Assembly: GCF_029961025.1 (NCBI RefSeq)
Contig: NZ_JASBVP010000011.1
Coordinates: 233,045 to 297,044, forward strand
DNA length: 64,000 nucleotides
Source: Mycobacterium sp.
Lineage (GTDB): Bacteria > Actinomycetota > Actinomycetes > Mycobacteriales > Mycobacteriaceae
Direction: 5' to 3'
Made by a program: the position numbers and the translations under genes. Below are positions 26,730 through 36,556 of the stretch, piece after piece (the first letter of the stretch is position 1; the number at the start of each line of letters is the position of its first letter). Under the pieces are notes generated by a model. The model was not told the DNA's origin and made no database searches. It was given only the letters and a program-made list of their open reading frames with translations.

Positions 26730-27359
26730 ATGTCTACTGCACCGTATGGAATCCGGCTGTTGGTGGGCGTGGCGACGGTCGCCGTCGAGGAAACGCTGAA
26801 GCTGCCGCGGACCATCCTGATGTACCCGATGACGCTGGTCAGCCAGGCGGCACACCTGGTGATGCGAGTCCAGCAAAACCTGGCAGAACTGGTCATCAAG
26901 GGTGACGCCACGCTAGAAACGCTGTTTCCCCCGAGGGAGGAGCAGCCGGAGTGGGCAACCTTTGACGAGGACTCCGGGCAACCTCGCGATGAGGACTCCG
27001 GCCCAGGGCCGCTGACCGCGGACGACGATCACCGAACCGAGGGACGGTTTGCCCTGTATTCGGTGGGCAAAGCGGCACAAGCCTCCCGCGAGTCCGGCAC
27101 GCCGACCCGGCCCGCGCCGGTCGATCGGGCCACCGGGTCAAGGCCGGCAACGACACCGTCGGCAAAAACGGTAACGGCGCCGCCGGTGGCAACGGAACTC
27201 GACTACGACGCGCTGACGCTGGCCCAGCTGCGAGCCAGGCTGCACACGCTCGATGTCGACGAGCTCGAGGCCCTGCTCGCCTACGAGCAGGCCACCAGGG
27301 CCCGCGCTCCGTTCCAGACGTTGCTCGTCAACAGGATCACCCGCGCGACTGCAAAGTGA
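26730..27359 (+). CDS. Lipid droplet-associated protein homologue
   Basis: The 209-residue protein corresponds to Rv1109c. Its N-terminal third is an amphipathic and hydrophobic stretch ([40 protein letters not shown]) that should lie on a lipid surface; the middle is acidic and disordered; the end has helices [20 protein letters not shown] and [12 protein letters not shown]. Database names for this family link it to lipid droplets. The ATG at 26730 begins 82 bases from the divergent ispH start. Its stop overlaps the xseA start in GTGA, so it is coupled to the exonuclease VII genes. Confidence 0.8.
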   Translation: MSTAPYGIRLLVGVATVAVEETLKLPRTILMYPMTLVSQAAHLVMRVQQNLAELVIKGDATLETLFPPREEQPEWATFDEDSGQPRDEDSGPGPLTADDDHRTEGRFALYSVGKAAQASRESGTPTRPAPVDRATGSRPATTPSAKTVTAPPVATELDYDALTLAQLRARLHTLDVDELEALLAYEQATRARAPFQTLLVNRITRATAK

Positions 27360-28609
27360 CCCGATCGGTGCCGAATCACCCGGTGAATTCGGCGGAAAAC
27401 CCGTTCCCGGTTCGCGCTGTGGCCGTCCGGATCGCGGGCTGGATCGACAAACTGGGTGCGGTTTGGGTCGAGGGGCAGTTGACACAGATCACCATCCGGC
27501 CCGACTCCAAGACCGTGTTCATGGTGCTGCGTGACCCGGCAGCCGACATGTCGTTGACCGTGACATGTACCCGCGACTTGCTGCTCGACGCGCCGGTCGA
27601 ATTGGCCGAAGGTGTGCAGGTAGTGGTCTGCGGCAAGCCGACATTTTATACGGGACGTGGCACATTTTCCTTGAGGCTCAGCGACATTCGTGCTGTAGGG
27701 CTAGGCGAGCTGCTGGCTCGCATCGAGCGGCTGCGCAGGGTGCTGGACGCCGAGGGGCTTTTCGACCCCCGGCGTAAGCGACCGATTCCGTTCCTGCCCA
27801 ACACCGTTGGGCTGATCACCGGCCGGGCCAGCGCGGCCGAGCATGACGTGACGACGGTGGCGGCGGCGCGCTGGCCCGCGGTGCGCTTCGCCGTGCGCAA
27901 CACCGCCGTGCAGGGACCTAACGCCGTCCCGCAGATCGTCGAGGCGCTGCGCGAACTAGACCGCGACCCGGATGTCGACGTGATCGTGCTGGCTCGTGGC
28001 GGCGGCAGCGTCGAGGATCTGCTGCCGTTCTCCGACGAGACGCTGTGCCGCGCGATCGCCGCCTGCCGCACGCCGGTGGTCAGCGCGATCGGTCACGAGC
28101 CCGACAACCCGCTGTGCGATCTGGTCGCCGATCTGCGAGCCGCCACCCCCACCGACGCGGCGAAGATGATCGTCCCGGACACCGCCGCCGAGCAGGCGTT
28201 GATCGACGACCTGCGTCGGCGCAGCGCCCAGGCATTGCGCAACTGGGTGGCCCGCGAACAACGGGCGCTGGCCCAGTTACGCAGCCGCCCGGCGCTGGCC
28301 GATCCGCTGGCAGCGCTGACGACGCGCGCCGAGGAAGTGCGCCGCGCCCGCTCGGCGCTTCGCCGCGACATCACCCGCCTCGTGGCCACCGAGACCGAAC
28401 GCATCGGCCATCTGGCCGCCCGGTTGGCCACCCTGGGCCCTGCGGCTACCCTTGCCCGGGGGTACGCCGTGGTGCAGACGGTTTCCGCGCAGGGGGCCAC
28501 ATCGGTGCTGCGGTCGGTCCGCGACGCGCCCGCCGGCACCAGGCTGCGGGTGCGGGTTTCCGACGGCGCCCTCGCGGCGGTAAGTGAAGGACTCACCGAT
28601 GGAGCCTGA
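27356..28609 (+). CDS. xseA: Exodeoxyribonuclease VII large subunit
   Basis: XseA degrades single-stranded DNA in both directions together with several XseB copies. The 417-residue protein has the N-terminal OB fold ([20 protein letters not shown]) and catalytic core with [35 protein letters not shown] and [20 protein letters not shown], followed by the long helical region that carries XseB ([19 protein letters not shown]). A GTG start at 27356 overlaps the preceding stop by four bases. Orthologue of Rv1108c. Confidence 0.93.
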   Translation: MTRSVPNHPVNSAENPFPVRAVAVRIAGWIDKLGAVWVEGQLTQITIRPDSKTVFMVLRDPAADMSLTVTCTRDLLLDAPVELAEGVQVVVCGKPTFYTGRGTFSLRLSDIRAVGLGELLARIERLRRVLDAEGLFDPRRKRPIPFLPNTVGLITGRASAAEHDVTTVAAARWPAVRFAVRNTAVQGPNAVPQIVEALRELDRDPDVDVIVLARGGGSVEDLLPFSDETLCRAIAACRTPVVSAIGHEPDNPLCDLVADLRAATPTDAAKMIVPDTAAEQALIDDLRRRSAQALRNWVAREQRALAQLRSRPALADPLAALTTRAEEVRRARSALRRDITRLVATETERIGHLAARLATLGPAATLARGYAVVQTVSAQGATSVLRSVRDAPAGTRLRVRVSDGALAAVSEGLTDGA

Positions 28610-28832
28610 CAAGGGAGCTGGCACACCCGTTAGCCAGCTGGGTTACGAGCAATGCCGTGATGAATTGATCGAGGTCGTCCGCCTCCTCGAGCAGGGCGGT
28701 CTGGATCTGGAGACATCGCTGAAATTGTGGGAGCGAGGCCAGCAGCTTGCCAGGCGATGTGAAGAACACTTGGCAGGCGCCCGCAAGCGAGTCGAGGAGG
28801 TGCTGGCCGCCGACGATGCCGACGAAAGTTGA
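28599..28832 (+). CDS. xseB: Exodeoxyribonuclease VII small subunit
   Basis: A 77-residue helical hairpin protein: [60 protein letters not shown], the exact XseB pattern (Rv1107c). Several copies coat the helical arm of XseA. The ATG at 28599 has AAGGA six bases upstream and overlaps the end of xseA by 11 bases; a GTG at 28584 would add five residues. In M. tuberculosis a 3-beta-hydroxysteroid dehydrogenase gene (Rv1106c) follows; here the next gene is an unrelated convergent methyltransferase. Confidence 0.93.
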   Translation: MEPDKGAGTPVSQLGYEQCRDELIEVVRLLEQGGLDLETSLKLWERGQQLARRCEEHLAGARKRVEEVLAADDADES

Positions 28833-28885
28833 CGCGAGGCCACCGCTTCGCCCGGTCCGACCGGCGAGGCGTACGCAATTGCGGG

Positions 28886-29866
28886 CTAACCGCCGAGCCG
28901 CTGGGTGGCCATCAGCAAGGTGCCAGCAACGCTTTCCGCTTTCAGGTCGGCGGGCACGGGTCGGCCCAGGCGGGCGAGTTCCCGCTCGCTGGGGACGGCT
29001 TCGACGTCCCAACCATGCTCACCGAGCCAGCGCGAAACCTGCACCGGCTGGTCGTCATAGACCAGCGCCGTGGCATCCACCCCGATACCCAGGCGACTGC
29101 GCAACCGCGCCGCACGCTCACGCCAGGCGGCAAGGCCGTTGGCGCTCAACGAAGATTCAAGGTCAACCTCGTCGACCGCGAGCATGCTGCCGTCGCAGCT
29201 CAGCGCGGTGATGCGTTGCAGCAGGCTTTCCCGGTCGGCGGCCCGCAGATAAGGCAGAATCCCCTCGGCCAGCCATACGGTGGGCTGCCAGCGGTCGAAC
29301 CCGGCACCGATGAGCGCCACTTCCCAGTCTTGGCGCAAATCCACCGATACCGCGCAGCGATGCGCCCTCGGCACCACGTCGTGGCCATCCAGCGTCGCAT
29401 CTTTGTAGGCGAGCACGCCCGGCTGGTCGAGTTCGTAGACCTCGGTGTGGGGCGGCCAATCTAACCGGTAGGCCCGCGAATCGAGCCCGGCACCCACGAT
29501 CACCACCTGCCGGATGCCGGCCTTCGTCGCGGCCCGACAGCATTCGTCGAAAAAGCGCGTGCGCATCGCGTGGTAGTCGCGGGCTAAGAATTCCATCCGG
29601 CGCGCGTGCTCGTCGTTTCCCAACCAGTCAAGGTTGCCGTCGGCAAGGCGAGCCCAGGCCGGGCCCGCACCCGCGACCAGCAGTTTGGCGAACGGGTCGC
29701 AGATCAGCGGGTGCGCTTGGGCGGTTTCGGCGGCCCGCGCCGCCGCCCCCTGCAGGGCCATTGCCCCCACACTCTCGGTGATATCCCAGCTGTCACCGTC
29801 TTTCCTGGCGAATCCGCTCGCCGCGCAAGTCATGTCATGGATGTGCTCGCCTGTGTCGGCGGTCAT
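28886..29866 (-). CDS. PPM/LCMT-type SAM-dependent methyltransferase
   Basis: The 326-residue protein belongs to the large mycobacterial set of putative SAM methyltransferases related to leucine carboxyl methyltransferase. Family marks: WDITESVGAMAL near the N-terminus, RFFDECCRAATKAGIRQVVI, VGAGLDSRAYRLDWPPHTEV (SAM motif, about 120-140), YELDQPGVLAYK, and VWLAEGILPYL. Substrates are unknown. I used the ATG at 29866; earlier ones at 29884 and 29947 exist. It converges on xseB with a 53-base gap, in a spot where M. tuberculosis has steroid and toxin-antitoxin genes. Confidence 0.85.
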   Translation of the reverse strand: MTADTGEHIHDMTCAASGFARKDGDSWDITESVGAMALQGAAARAAETAQAHPLICDPFAKLLVAGAGPAWARLADGNLDWLGNDEHARRMEFLARDYHAMRTRFFDECCRAATKAGIRQVVIVGAGLDSRAYRLDWPPHTEVYELDQPGVLAYKDATLDGHDVVPRAHRCAVSVDLRQDWEVALIGAGFDRWQPTVWLAEGILPYLRAADRESLLQRITALSCDGSMLAVDEVDLESSLSANGLAAWRERAARLRSRLGIGVDATALVYDDQPVQVSRWLGEHGWDVEAVPSERELARLGRPVPADLKAESVAGTLLMATQRLGG

Positions 29867-30063
29867 GCGCCGGTAGAAACTCATCGCTTCGACGCCCAAC
29901 CGATGCAAGGGCCAGCCGTCACCGGGCCTAAGAATTGCCGTCCTCACCGATCAAACCCCCTCACCGATCACATCCCTCACCGATCAAAATCCTCGGCATC
30001 GTTTGTCGACCTTCGCCGCGGTCATCCGCCTGCGGTGCACCCGAACGTGGGCGATCGAGCCAT

Positions 30064-30702
30064 TCAGGCTGCCCCCACACGGGAAAGGACTGGCGCCGCC
30101 CGCCGCGCGGCAGAAACACCCGCCGGTGACGCCGGCGCGGATCCGGGCCCGCACCCGCGGTGGGTGACGTCGATCACCCGAACCGAGCTGTCCCGAAGCT
30201 GGTAACGCAGCAGCCGGCCGTAGGCGCGCAGCGCCGCCCTGGTCACCCGGTACCTCGGCGTGGCGGCCTTCGGCACGCCCGCTACGTCGCACGTGACATT
30301 GACGATCGCGGCACAGGGCCGGGTCGCCAGGGTGGGCAATACCGCCGCGATCAGCCGCATCGGTCCCAGCGGACCGATGGTTTCGATATCCGGTGCCGTC
30401 TCGGGCCCGCCGGGAACGCGACGTTCGGCGCACGCGGCGCACAACACGTTGTTGATCACCAAATCAAGACCCGGATAGCGGGCGGGCAGCTCGATGGCGA
30501 ATCGCCGGATGTCGGCGGGATCGCCCGGATCCAGCCGCAAGCACTGCATACCCGGGTTCGCATCCGCGACGCTCTGCAACAGCGAGTGGCATCGCCCCAC
30601 GATGATCACCTGGTTGCCCAGCCAGTGAAATGATTCGGCCAGGTCGCGGCCGATCCCGGTGGCACCGCCGGTCACCAGGACGGTATTTCCCGTCAACTGC
30701 AT
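30064..30702 (-). CDS. Short-chain dehydrogenase-like protein with altered catalytic residues
   Basis: The 212-residue protein keeps the NAD(P)-binding start of an SDR (LVTGGATGIGRDLAESFHWL, the DltE-like type) and the central DLVINN, but the rest departs from the family. NNAG reads NNVL, and the catalytic YxxxK reads RYRVTRAALRAY, Tyr followed by Arg in place of Lys. After VIDVTH the tail is Gly/Pro/Ala-rich and unlike an SDR substrate loop, and it ends early (usual length near 245). The start is firm: ATG 30702 with GGGAAGG upstream. It may be a decaying gene or a binding protein without reductase activity. It is divergent from the Lrp-type regulator, which may control it. Confidence 0.65.
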   Translation of the reverse strand: MQLTGNTVLVTGGATGIGRDLAESFHWLGNQVIIVGRCHSLLQSVADANPGMQCLRLDPGDPADIRRFAIELPARYPGLDLVINNVLCAACAERRVPGGPETAPDIETIGPLGPMRLIAAVLPTLATRPCAAIVNVTCDVAGVPKAATPRYRVTRAALRAYGRLLRYQLRDSSVRVIDVTHRGCGPGSAPASPAGVSAARRAAPVLSRVGAA

Positions 30703-30836
30703 GGCATCGCCTTCCCGTCATCTCCGTGCCGGTCCCACACAGAACAGACTCACACCCGCCGCGGCGCAATGCCTTGCCCACCCGGCTAACCGTTAAGAAA
30801 TCCACACGATGTCGGCTAAAACCGGATACTTTCCTC

Positions 30837-31913
30837 ATGATGGAAGCGCTCGACGCGCAGATCCTGCACGCGCTGAAGTTAGCGCCGCGGGTGCCGTTCC
30901 GCCGTCTCGCCGCCGCCATCGGGGTGCCCGAGCAAACGGTTGCGCGCCGCTATTACCGGCTGCGCCGGGCGGGAGTGATGCGCGTTGTCGGTCTGGTTAA
31001 CCCCGTTGTGTATGGAAACGCCCGATGGGTGGCCCGCATCCACACGAAACCCGATCGGATACGCACGCTGGCCGAAGCGCTGGTCCGGCGTTCCGAGGTC
31101 ACCTACGTCAACGTCGCTTCGGATTGGACCGAGCTGGTCTGCATTATCCACGCACCCGTCGGTGAGGCCCCCGACGACGTGCTGCTTCAACAACTTCCAC
31201 GGTCAGCGTCGGTCCTTGACATCAATGTGGATCTGTTGTTGCACACGTTCGGCACAACGATGACGTCGGCGAGCGGCTACGGCCACACGTGGACCGGCTA
31301 CGGCCCCAAGCTCACCGGCGAGCAGACCGGTCGGATCCTTGCTGCGCTGCCCGGGCGCCCGTCGACCGGGCATCCGATCACCCCCACCGCACAAGACCGC
31401 CCGCTTTTAGACGCGCTCGCCGAGGACGGGCGCGCGCCGCTGGCGGTTTTGGCCGAGCGTAGCGGCTGGTCGCCCGCACGGGTAGCGCGGCGGATCGCGG
31501 CTCTGGAAGCCTCGGGCACCCTGCTCTACGACGTCGAGCTGCTGCCGGAGCGTCTCGGCTACCGTGTCAACGCCATGCTGTGGCTCACCGTGGCGCCGCG
31601 GCATCTGCACAGTGTCGGTGAGCAGATCGCCGTCCATGATGAAATCGCCTTCGCCGCCGCGGTCAGCGGACGCAACAACCTCATTGCCGTCGCTATCTGC
31701 CAGGATGCCGATGACCTCTACCGGTATCTCACCGAGCACCTGGCCGCGATCGATCACATCCGAACCTATGAGGTCAGCATCCGCACTCAGCGTCTGAAGC
31801 AAGCCGCGTCGCTGGTCTCTCACGGACGCCTGTTTAACCCGACCGCCGCAGCCCGGTCCACCCGCCCGCAACACCCCGCGGCGCCCGCCGCCGAGCATTC
31901 ACCGACCGCTTGA
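30837..31913 (+). CDS. Lrp/AsnC-type regulator with two fused units
   Basis: The 358-residue protein contains two Lrp-like modules in tandem. Each has a winged-helix DNA-binding part (residues 3-45: DAQILHALKLAPRVPFRRLA; about 180-225: DRPLLDALAEDGRAPLAVLA) followed by a RAM-type ligand domain (TYVNVASDWTELVCIIHAPV; EIAFAAAVSGRNNLIAVAIC). Ordinary Lrp proteins have one module of about 150 residues. The fusion would form a pseudo-dimer from one chain. ATGs at 30837 and 30840 are adjacent. It faces the SDR gene across 134 bases, the classic layout for a regulator acting on its divergent neighbour. Confidence 0.82.
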   Translation: MMEALDAQILHALKLAPRVPFRRLAAAIGVPEQTVARRYYRLRRAGVMRVVGLVNPVVYGNARWVARIHTKPDRIRTLAEALVRRSEVTYVNVASDWTELVCIIHAPVGEAPDDVLLQQLPRSASVLDINVDLLLHTFGTTMTSASGYGHTWTGYGPKLTGEQTGRILAALPGRPSTGHPITPTAQDRPLLDALAEDGRAPLAVLAERSGWSPARVARRIAALEASGTLLYDVELLPERLGYRVNAMLWLTVAPRHLHSVGEQIAVHDEIAFAAAVSGRNNLIAVAICQDADDLYRYLTEHLAAIDHIRTYEVSIRTQRLKQAASLVSHGRLFNPTAAARSTRPQHPAAPAAEHSPTA

Positions 31914-32033
31914 AGCGTCCCCGAAGACCCGCCGGTCGGGGAACGTCGGGCCCTTCTCGGGCCGATATCGTGGGTCGTCCCCGTTAAGCGGCCGGCGATG
32001 TGGGGCCGCCGCGATATCGAGTACCCAGTTGCG

Positions 32034-32669
32034 CTATCGCGTCGACGGCAGCGGCGGCTGTGACTGCGTCGCCACCGCCAACGTCCGGAATTGATCGGTG
32101 CTTCCGGCGCCGGTTATCGCGATCTGCGCGGAACCCGACGGACCGTCCAGCCGGGTGGTCCACACCGGCTCGAAGCTCTTGCCTTCGTAAACGATCCACC
32201 TGATGCCATCGATGCCGATCACACCCGTCGGATACATGGCCGGATGGATCGAGCCGACCAACTTGTCCTCGTCGGCATTGCTCTGGGTCAGGCCCAGATA
32301 CATGCCGGTCGGGCTGAGGTATCCAACGGTGGAGGTGACGGCGTTCACCGCCCGGCCGGTCGACGGGTCGGTTCGGCCGTTTTCGATGCCACCACGACTT
32401 CCGGAATTGGCTTGCCAGCCCGCAGGCAGCCGCGGCATCCGGATCGGGAACCCCAGTGTCTGCGCGTCGGCACGCAGGGCGCTCGCGGCGTCGTAAGACG
32501 AGACCGGTCCGCCGCGCGGCCCGCCCGGCTGAAACGAGCACGTCCCGACCATGCCCGCCAGGAGGATACAGGCCGCCGCCAACAGCGCAACCGACCAAAA
32601 CATGTCGCGCCCATCCGAGAGCAGCCGCGGCTTGGCGGGCTTGGCCGTCGGCCGCGGCTGCGTGGTCAT
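32034..32669 (-). CDS. DUF4245 membrane-anchored protein
   Basis: The 211-residue protein corresponds to Rv1100. A basic N-terminal tail precedes one membrane segment ([20 protein letters not shown], about residues 23-42); the rest is an extracytoplasmic DUF4245 domain ([68 protein letters not shown]). Function unknown. The ATG at 32669 begins 54 bases from the divergent glpX start, so both genes share a promoter gap. It converges with the Lrp-type gene downstream. Confidence 0.85.
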   Translation of the reverse strand: MTTQPRPTAKPAKPRLLSDGRDMFWSVALLAAACILLAGMVGTCSFQPGGPRGGPVSSYDAASALRADAQTLGFPIRMPRLPAGWQANSGSRGGIENGRTDPSTGRAVNAVTSTVGYLSPTGMYLGLTQSNADEDKLVGSIHPAMYPTGVIGIDGIRWIVYEGKSFEPVWTTRLDGPSGSAQIAITGAGSTDQFRTLAVATQSQPPLPSTR

Positions 32670-32723
32670 GAAACCCAGTATCCCAGCGCGCCACCGCCGG
32701 CCTGCGTCTGGGACAATGCACAC

Positions 32724-33857
32724 ATGGCTAATGTCGCTGGCACCCCCTCCTCCTCGCCGCCGGGCGGCTCCTCGTCGCGGATGGAAGTCGCTGGCACCCC
32801 CTCCTCCTCGCCGCCGGGCGGCTCCTCGTCGCGGCGGGCCCGGGGTGAAGCCCCCGATCGCAACCTGGCGCTCGAGCTGGTGCGGGTCACCGAAGCCGGT
32901 GCTATGGCTGCCGGCCGGTGGGTCGGCCGCGGCAACAAGGAAGCCGGCGACGGTGCCGCGGTCGACGCGATGCGCGAACTGGTGAACACCGTGTCTATGC
33001 GGGGTGTGGTCGTTATCGGGGAAGGCGAGAAAGACCATGCGCCGATGCTCTACAACGGCGAGGAGGTCGGAAACGGCGACGGCCCGCAGTGCGATGTCGC
33101 TGTCGATCCCATCGACGGCACCCGGCTGATGAGTAACGGCATGCCCAACGCCATCTCGGTGCTGGCGGTCGCCGAGCGCGGCGCGATGTTCGATCCGTCG
33201 GCGGTGTATTACATGAACAAGATCGCCGTCGGGCCCGAGGCCGCGCACGTGCTGGACATCACCAGGCCGATCGCCGACAACATTCGCGCGGTCGCCAAGG
33301 CCAAGGATCTGTCGGTGCCCGATATGACGGTGTGCATCCTGGACCGGCCGCGGCACGCCCAGCTGATCCACGACGTCCGCGCCGTCGGGGCGCGGATCCG
33401 ATTAATCACCGACGGCGACGTGGCAGGTGCCATCTCCGCGTGCCGACCCAACTCCGGCACCGACATGCTGGCCGGCATCGGCGGCACCCCGGAGGGCATC
33501 ATCGCCGCCGCAGCCATCCGCTGCATGGGCGGCGCGATCCAGGCGCAGCTCGCGCCGCGCGATGACGCCGAACGCCAGAAAGCCATCCGCGCTGGCTATG
33601 ATCTCGATCAGGTATTGACCACCGAGGATTTGGTGTCCGGCGACAACGTGTTTTTCTGCGCGACGGGAATTACCGATGGTGACTTGCTCAAGGGTGTCCG
33701 TTACTATCCCGGCGGGTGCACCACGCACTCCATCGTGATGCGCTCCAAGTCCGGGACCGTCCGGATGATCGAAGCGTACCACCGGCTTTCGAAACTCGCT
33801 GAATACTCGTCTATTGATTTCACCGGCGACAGCAACGCCAGCTACCCATTGCCATAA
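32724..33857 (+). CDS. glpX: Class II fructose-1,6-bisphosphatase
   Basis: The 377-residue enzyme removes the 1-phosphate of fructose-1,6-bisphosphate in gluconeogenesis. The GlpX core starts [20 protein letters not shown] and contains [29 protein letters not shown] (metal-binding Asp residues), [12 protein letters not shown] and [20 protein letters not shown]. The start, ATG 32724, opens a disordered N-terminus made of two copies of an 18-residue unit ([16 protein letters not shown]), encoded by a perfect 54-bp tandem repeat; M. tuberculosis GlpX (Rv1099c) has an unrelated short lead. It is followed after 34 bases by fum, a conserved pair. Confidence 0.93.
   Translation: MANVAGTPSSSPPGGSSSRMEVAGTPSSSPPGGSSSRRARGEAPDRNLALELVRVTEAGAMAAGRWVGRGNKEAGDGAAVDAMRELVNTVSMRGVVVIGEGEKDHAPMLYNGEEVGNGDGPQCDVAVDPIDGTRLMSNGMPNAISVLAVAERGAMFDPSAVYYMNKIAVGPEAAHVLDITRPIADNIRAVAKAKDLSVPDMTVCILDRPRHAQLIHDVRAVGARIRLITDGDVAGAISACRPNSGTDMLAGIGGTPEGIIAAAAIRCMGGAIQAQLAPRDDAERQKAIRAGYDLDQVLTTEDLVSGDNVFFCATGITDGDLLKGVRYYPGGCTTHSIVMRSKSGTVRMIEAYHRLSKLAEYSSIDFTGDSNASYPLP
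32733..32834 (+). repeat. 54-bp in-frame tandem repeat inside glpX
   Basis: Two copies with a period of 54 bases (32733 and 32787), each starting gtcgctggcaccccctcctc. The length is a multiple of three, so copy-number change alters the GlpX N-terminus by 18 residues without shifting the frame. Confidence 0.9.
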
Positions 33858-33891
33858 CCCGGATTCGACCCACGAGCAAGGACGCTGATCT

Positions 33892-35322
33892 ATGGCCGAT
33901 AGCGCCACCGACACCGAATACCGCATCGAGCACGACACCATGGGCGAGGTTCGGGTACCGGCAAAGGCGTTGTGGCGTGCGCAAACTCAACGCGCTGTCG
34001 AGAATTTCCCGATCTCCGGAAGGGGTTTGGAGCGTGTCCAGATTCGGGCACTGGGCCTGCTGAAAGGCGCATGCGCACAGGTGAACCGGGATCTCGGGTT
34101 ACTGGCGCCACAGAAGGCCGACGCCATCATCGCCGCCGCCGCCGAGATCGCAGAGGGACGCCATGACGACCAGTTTCCCATCGACGTATTCCAAACCGGG
34201 TCGGGAACCAGTTCGAACATGAACACCAACGAGGTGATTGCCAGCATCGCAGCCCGGGCAACACCTCCGGTTGTCGTGCATCCCAACGACGACGTCAACA
34301 TGTCGCAATCCTCCAACGACACCTTCCCCACGGCAACGCACATAGCGGCTACCGAAGCCGCAGTGCGCCAACTGATCCCGGCGCTGGAGCTGCTGCGCGA
34401 CGCACTGGCGGGTAAGGCTCGGGAGTGGCGTACTGTGGTGAAATCGGGACGCACCCACCTAATGGATGCGGTTCCAGTGACACTGGGCCAAGAGTTTTCC
34501 GGATATGCCCGCCAAATCGCGGCCGGTATCGAGCGGGTAAGGGCCACGCTGCCGCGGCTGGGCGAGCTGCCCATCGGCGGGACCGCGGTGGGCACCGGTC
34601 TCAACGCACCCGACGGCTTCGGGGCCAAGGTAGTCGAGGTACTGATCGCTCAGACCGGACTGACCGAATTACGTACGGCGAAAAACTCCTTCGAAGCCCA
34701 GGCCGCCCGCGATGGGCTGGTCGAAGCGTCCGGGGCGTTGCGCACCATCGCGGTATCACTGACCAAGATCGCCAACGACATCCGCTGGATGGGATCCGGG
34801 CCGCTGACGGGGTTAGCCGAGATCCGCCTGCCAGACTTGCAGCCGGGTAGTTCGATTATGCCGGGCAAGGTGAATCCGGTTATACCGGAAGCGGTTACCC
34901 AGGTTGCCGCACAGGTGATCGGCAACGATGCGGCAATCGCGTGGGGTGGCGCGAACGGTGCCTTCGAGCTCAACGTCTACATTCCGATGATGGCTCGTAA
35001 CATTCTGGAGTCCTTCAGGCTGCTGAGCAACGTATCCAAGCTCTTCGCCGAGAGGTGCGTCAACGGGCTATCCGCCAATGTCGAGCACCTGCGTCAGCTG
35101 GCCGAGTCCTCGCCGTCAATCGTGACACCGTTGAACTCGGTGATCGGCTATGAGGAGGCGGCTGCGGTGGCCAAGGAAGCGCTCAAGGAGCACAAAACCA
35201 TCCGCCAGGCCGTCATCGACCGCGGCCTGGTCGGCGATATGCTACCCCTCGAGGAACTGGACCGGCGCCTCGACGTGCTGGCGATGGCCAAGGTCAAGGA
35301 CAAGGATTTCGAGGATTTCTGA
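33892..35322 (+). CDS. fum: Class II fumarate hydratase
   Basis: The 476-residue enzyme interconverts fumarate and malate in the TCA cycle without an iron-sulfur cluster. Signatures: [20 protein letters not shown] (about 105-125), [35 protein letters not shown] and the superfamily lid [20 protein letters not shown] (about 315-335, with the catalytic Ser). The length fits Rv1098c. It follows glpX by 34 bases and probably shares its transcript. Confidence 0.95.
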   Translation: MADSATDTEYRIEHDTMGEVRVPAKALWRAQTQRAVENFPISGRGLERVQIRALGLLKGACAQVNRDLGLLAPQKADAIIAAAAEIAEGRHDDQFPIDVFQTGSGTSSNMNTNEVIASIAARATPPVVVHPNDDVNMSQSSNDTFPTATHIAATEAAVRQLIPALELLRDALAGKAREWRTVVKSGRTHLMDAVPVTLGQEFSGYARQIAAGIERVRATLPRLGELPIGGTAVGTGLNAPDGFGAKVVEVLIAQTGLTELRTAKNSFEAQAARDGLVEASGALRTIAVSLTKIANDIRWMGSGPLTGLAEIRLPDLQPGSSIMPGKVNPVIPEAVTQVAAQVIGNDAAIAWGGANGAFELNVYIPMMARNILESFRLLSNVSKLFAERCVNGLSANVEHLRQLAESSPSIVTPLNSVIGYEEAAAVAKEALKEHKTIRQAVIDRGLVGDMLPLEELDRRLDVLAMAKVKDKDFEDF

Positions 35323-35463
35323 GCCACCCGGCATACTGCAAGGGGATGCGGCGAATGTCGCGTGCGAACGCGAGAAGCTACCGGCGTTACGCCGATCGCC
35401 GCGGTGATGGGGCTATGCTCGACCCCACCGCGAGGTGGCCGATGACAGTGAAGGGGTTCAGCA

Positions 35464-36468
35464 ATGACGAGTCCGCCCGGCGGCCCACACGGACAGGATC
35501 ACCCCGAGGCGAATCCGTATGGGCAGGGCCAGTATTGGGGTGGACCTCCCCAAGTTGGCAGCTATCCGCCGGGCGGCGCATATCCGTACCCGCAAGACGG
35601 CCCATACCTTCCGCAAGGCGGCCCGTACCCTAGTGCCCCCGGCGGCGCGGATCCCTACACCGGCGGTGCCTACCCGCCTCAGCAATTCACCCCGGGCGGC
35701 CAGCAGGGCCCGCAGACCGGCTGGCCGGCGGGATTCTATCCCCCCGGACCCCCGCCGAGAGGGCCGGGCTCGAAGACACCCTGGTTGGTCGGCGCCGGCA
35801 TTGCGATAGTCATCGTCGCGCTGGTCGTGATTCTGGCGCTCACCGTCGGTCATCAGGGCAAGCCGACCACGACCGCGCCATCGGCGACGACCCGTGTTCC
35901 GACGACGCCACCGGCCACGTCCCAGCAGAATGCCACCGACTGCACCCCCAATGTGTCCGGTGGCCCGGTGCCCACCGGCGATACGGTGCGCGCGGGCAAA
36001 CTGTCGTTCCCGGCCAGCGCGGCACCCGGATGGACGCCGTTCTCCGACGACTCGATGCCCAACGCCATCGACGCGGTGGGCGTCGCCCAAGAGGTCCCCG
36101 GAGCCAACCAGTGGATGATGCAGGCCGAGGTCGGCATCACCAACTTCGTCACCAGCATGGATATCGCCGCGCAGGCATCGAAGTTGATGACGTGCGTGGC
36201 CAACGGCCCCGGCTATGCCGGGGCGTCGCCCACCCTGGGGCCGACCAAGACGTCGTCGATCAGCGTCGACGGCACCCCGGCCGCGCGGGTGGACGCCGAC
36301 ATCACCATCGCCGACCCCTCCCGTAATGTGAAAGGCGATTCGGTCACCATCATCGTGGTGAAGACGAAGCCGGCGACGTTCTTCCTCGGCGCGACACCCA
36401 TCGGTGATGCGGATGCCCGCGCCACCATCGACGCGGTCATCGCGGCGTTGCGGGTCGCGAAGAATTGA
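35464..36468 (+). CDS. Proline/glycine-rich single-pass membrane protein (Rv1097c-like)
   Basis: The 334-residue protein has a Pro/Gly/Tyr-rich cytoplasmic N-terminus (residues 1-100, repeats such as YPYPQDGPYLPQGGPYP), one membrane helix (PWLVGAGIAIVIVALVVILA, about 104-125), a Thr/Pro linker, and an exported C-terminal domain of about 190 residues (GDTVRAGKLSFPASAAPGWT .. VIAALRVAKN) resembling LpqN/MK35-like lipid-binding domains. It fits Rv1097c by order and layout, with a longer repeat region. Function unknown. A hairpin directly after the stop marks the transcript end. Confidence 0.85.
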   Translation: MTSPPGGPHGQDHPEANPYGQGQYWGGPPQVGSYPPGGAYPYPQDGPYLPQGGPYPSAPGGADPYTGGAYPPQQFTPGGQQGPQTGWPAGFYPPGPPPRGPGSKTPWLVGAGIAIVIVALVVILALTVGHQGKPTTTAPSATTRVPTTPPATSQQNATDCTPNVSGGPVPTGDTVRAGKLSFPASAAPGWTPFSDDSMPNAIDAVGVAQEVPGANQWMMQAEVGITNFVTSMDIAAQASKLMTCVANGPGYAGASPTLGPTKTSSISVDGTPAARVDADITIADPSRNVKGDSVTIIVVKTKPATFFLGATPIGDADARATIDAVIAALRVAKN

Positions 36469-36491
36469 CCTGGCCGGGGGCGGCGCCAGGT
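36468..36491 (+). terminator. Hairpin after the Rv1097c-like gene
   Basis: acctggc and gccaggt form a seven-pair stem around a G-rich loop, starting at the last base of the stop codon. There is no T-run, as is usual for mycobacterial terminators. It lies between convergent genes. Confidence 0.5.
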
Positions 36492-36556
36492 TGTCACCTT
36501 GCCGTGAGCCAGCGCCGCCGCGGAGGTAAGCGGTGAGCGAGCCACGGGGCGGAGCT

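Noticed and set aside
33100..33130. Apparent change in the GlpX active site (DPIDGTR)
   Set aside because: Arg after DGT also occurs in other class II bisphosphatases, such as that of E. coli, so it is not a defect.
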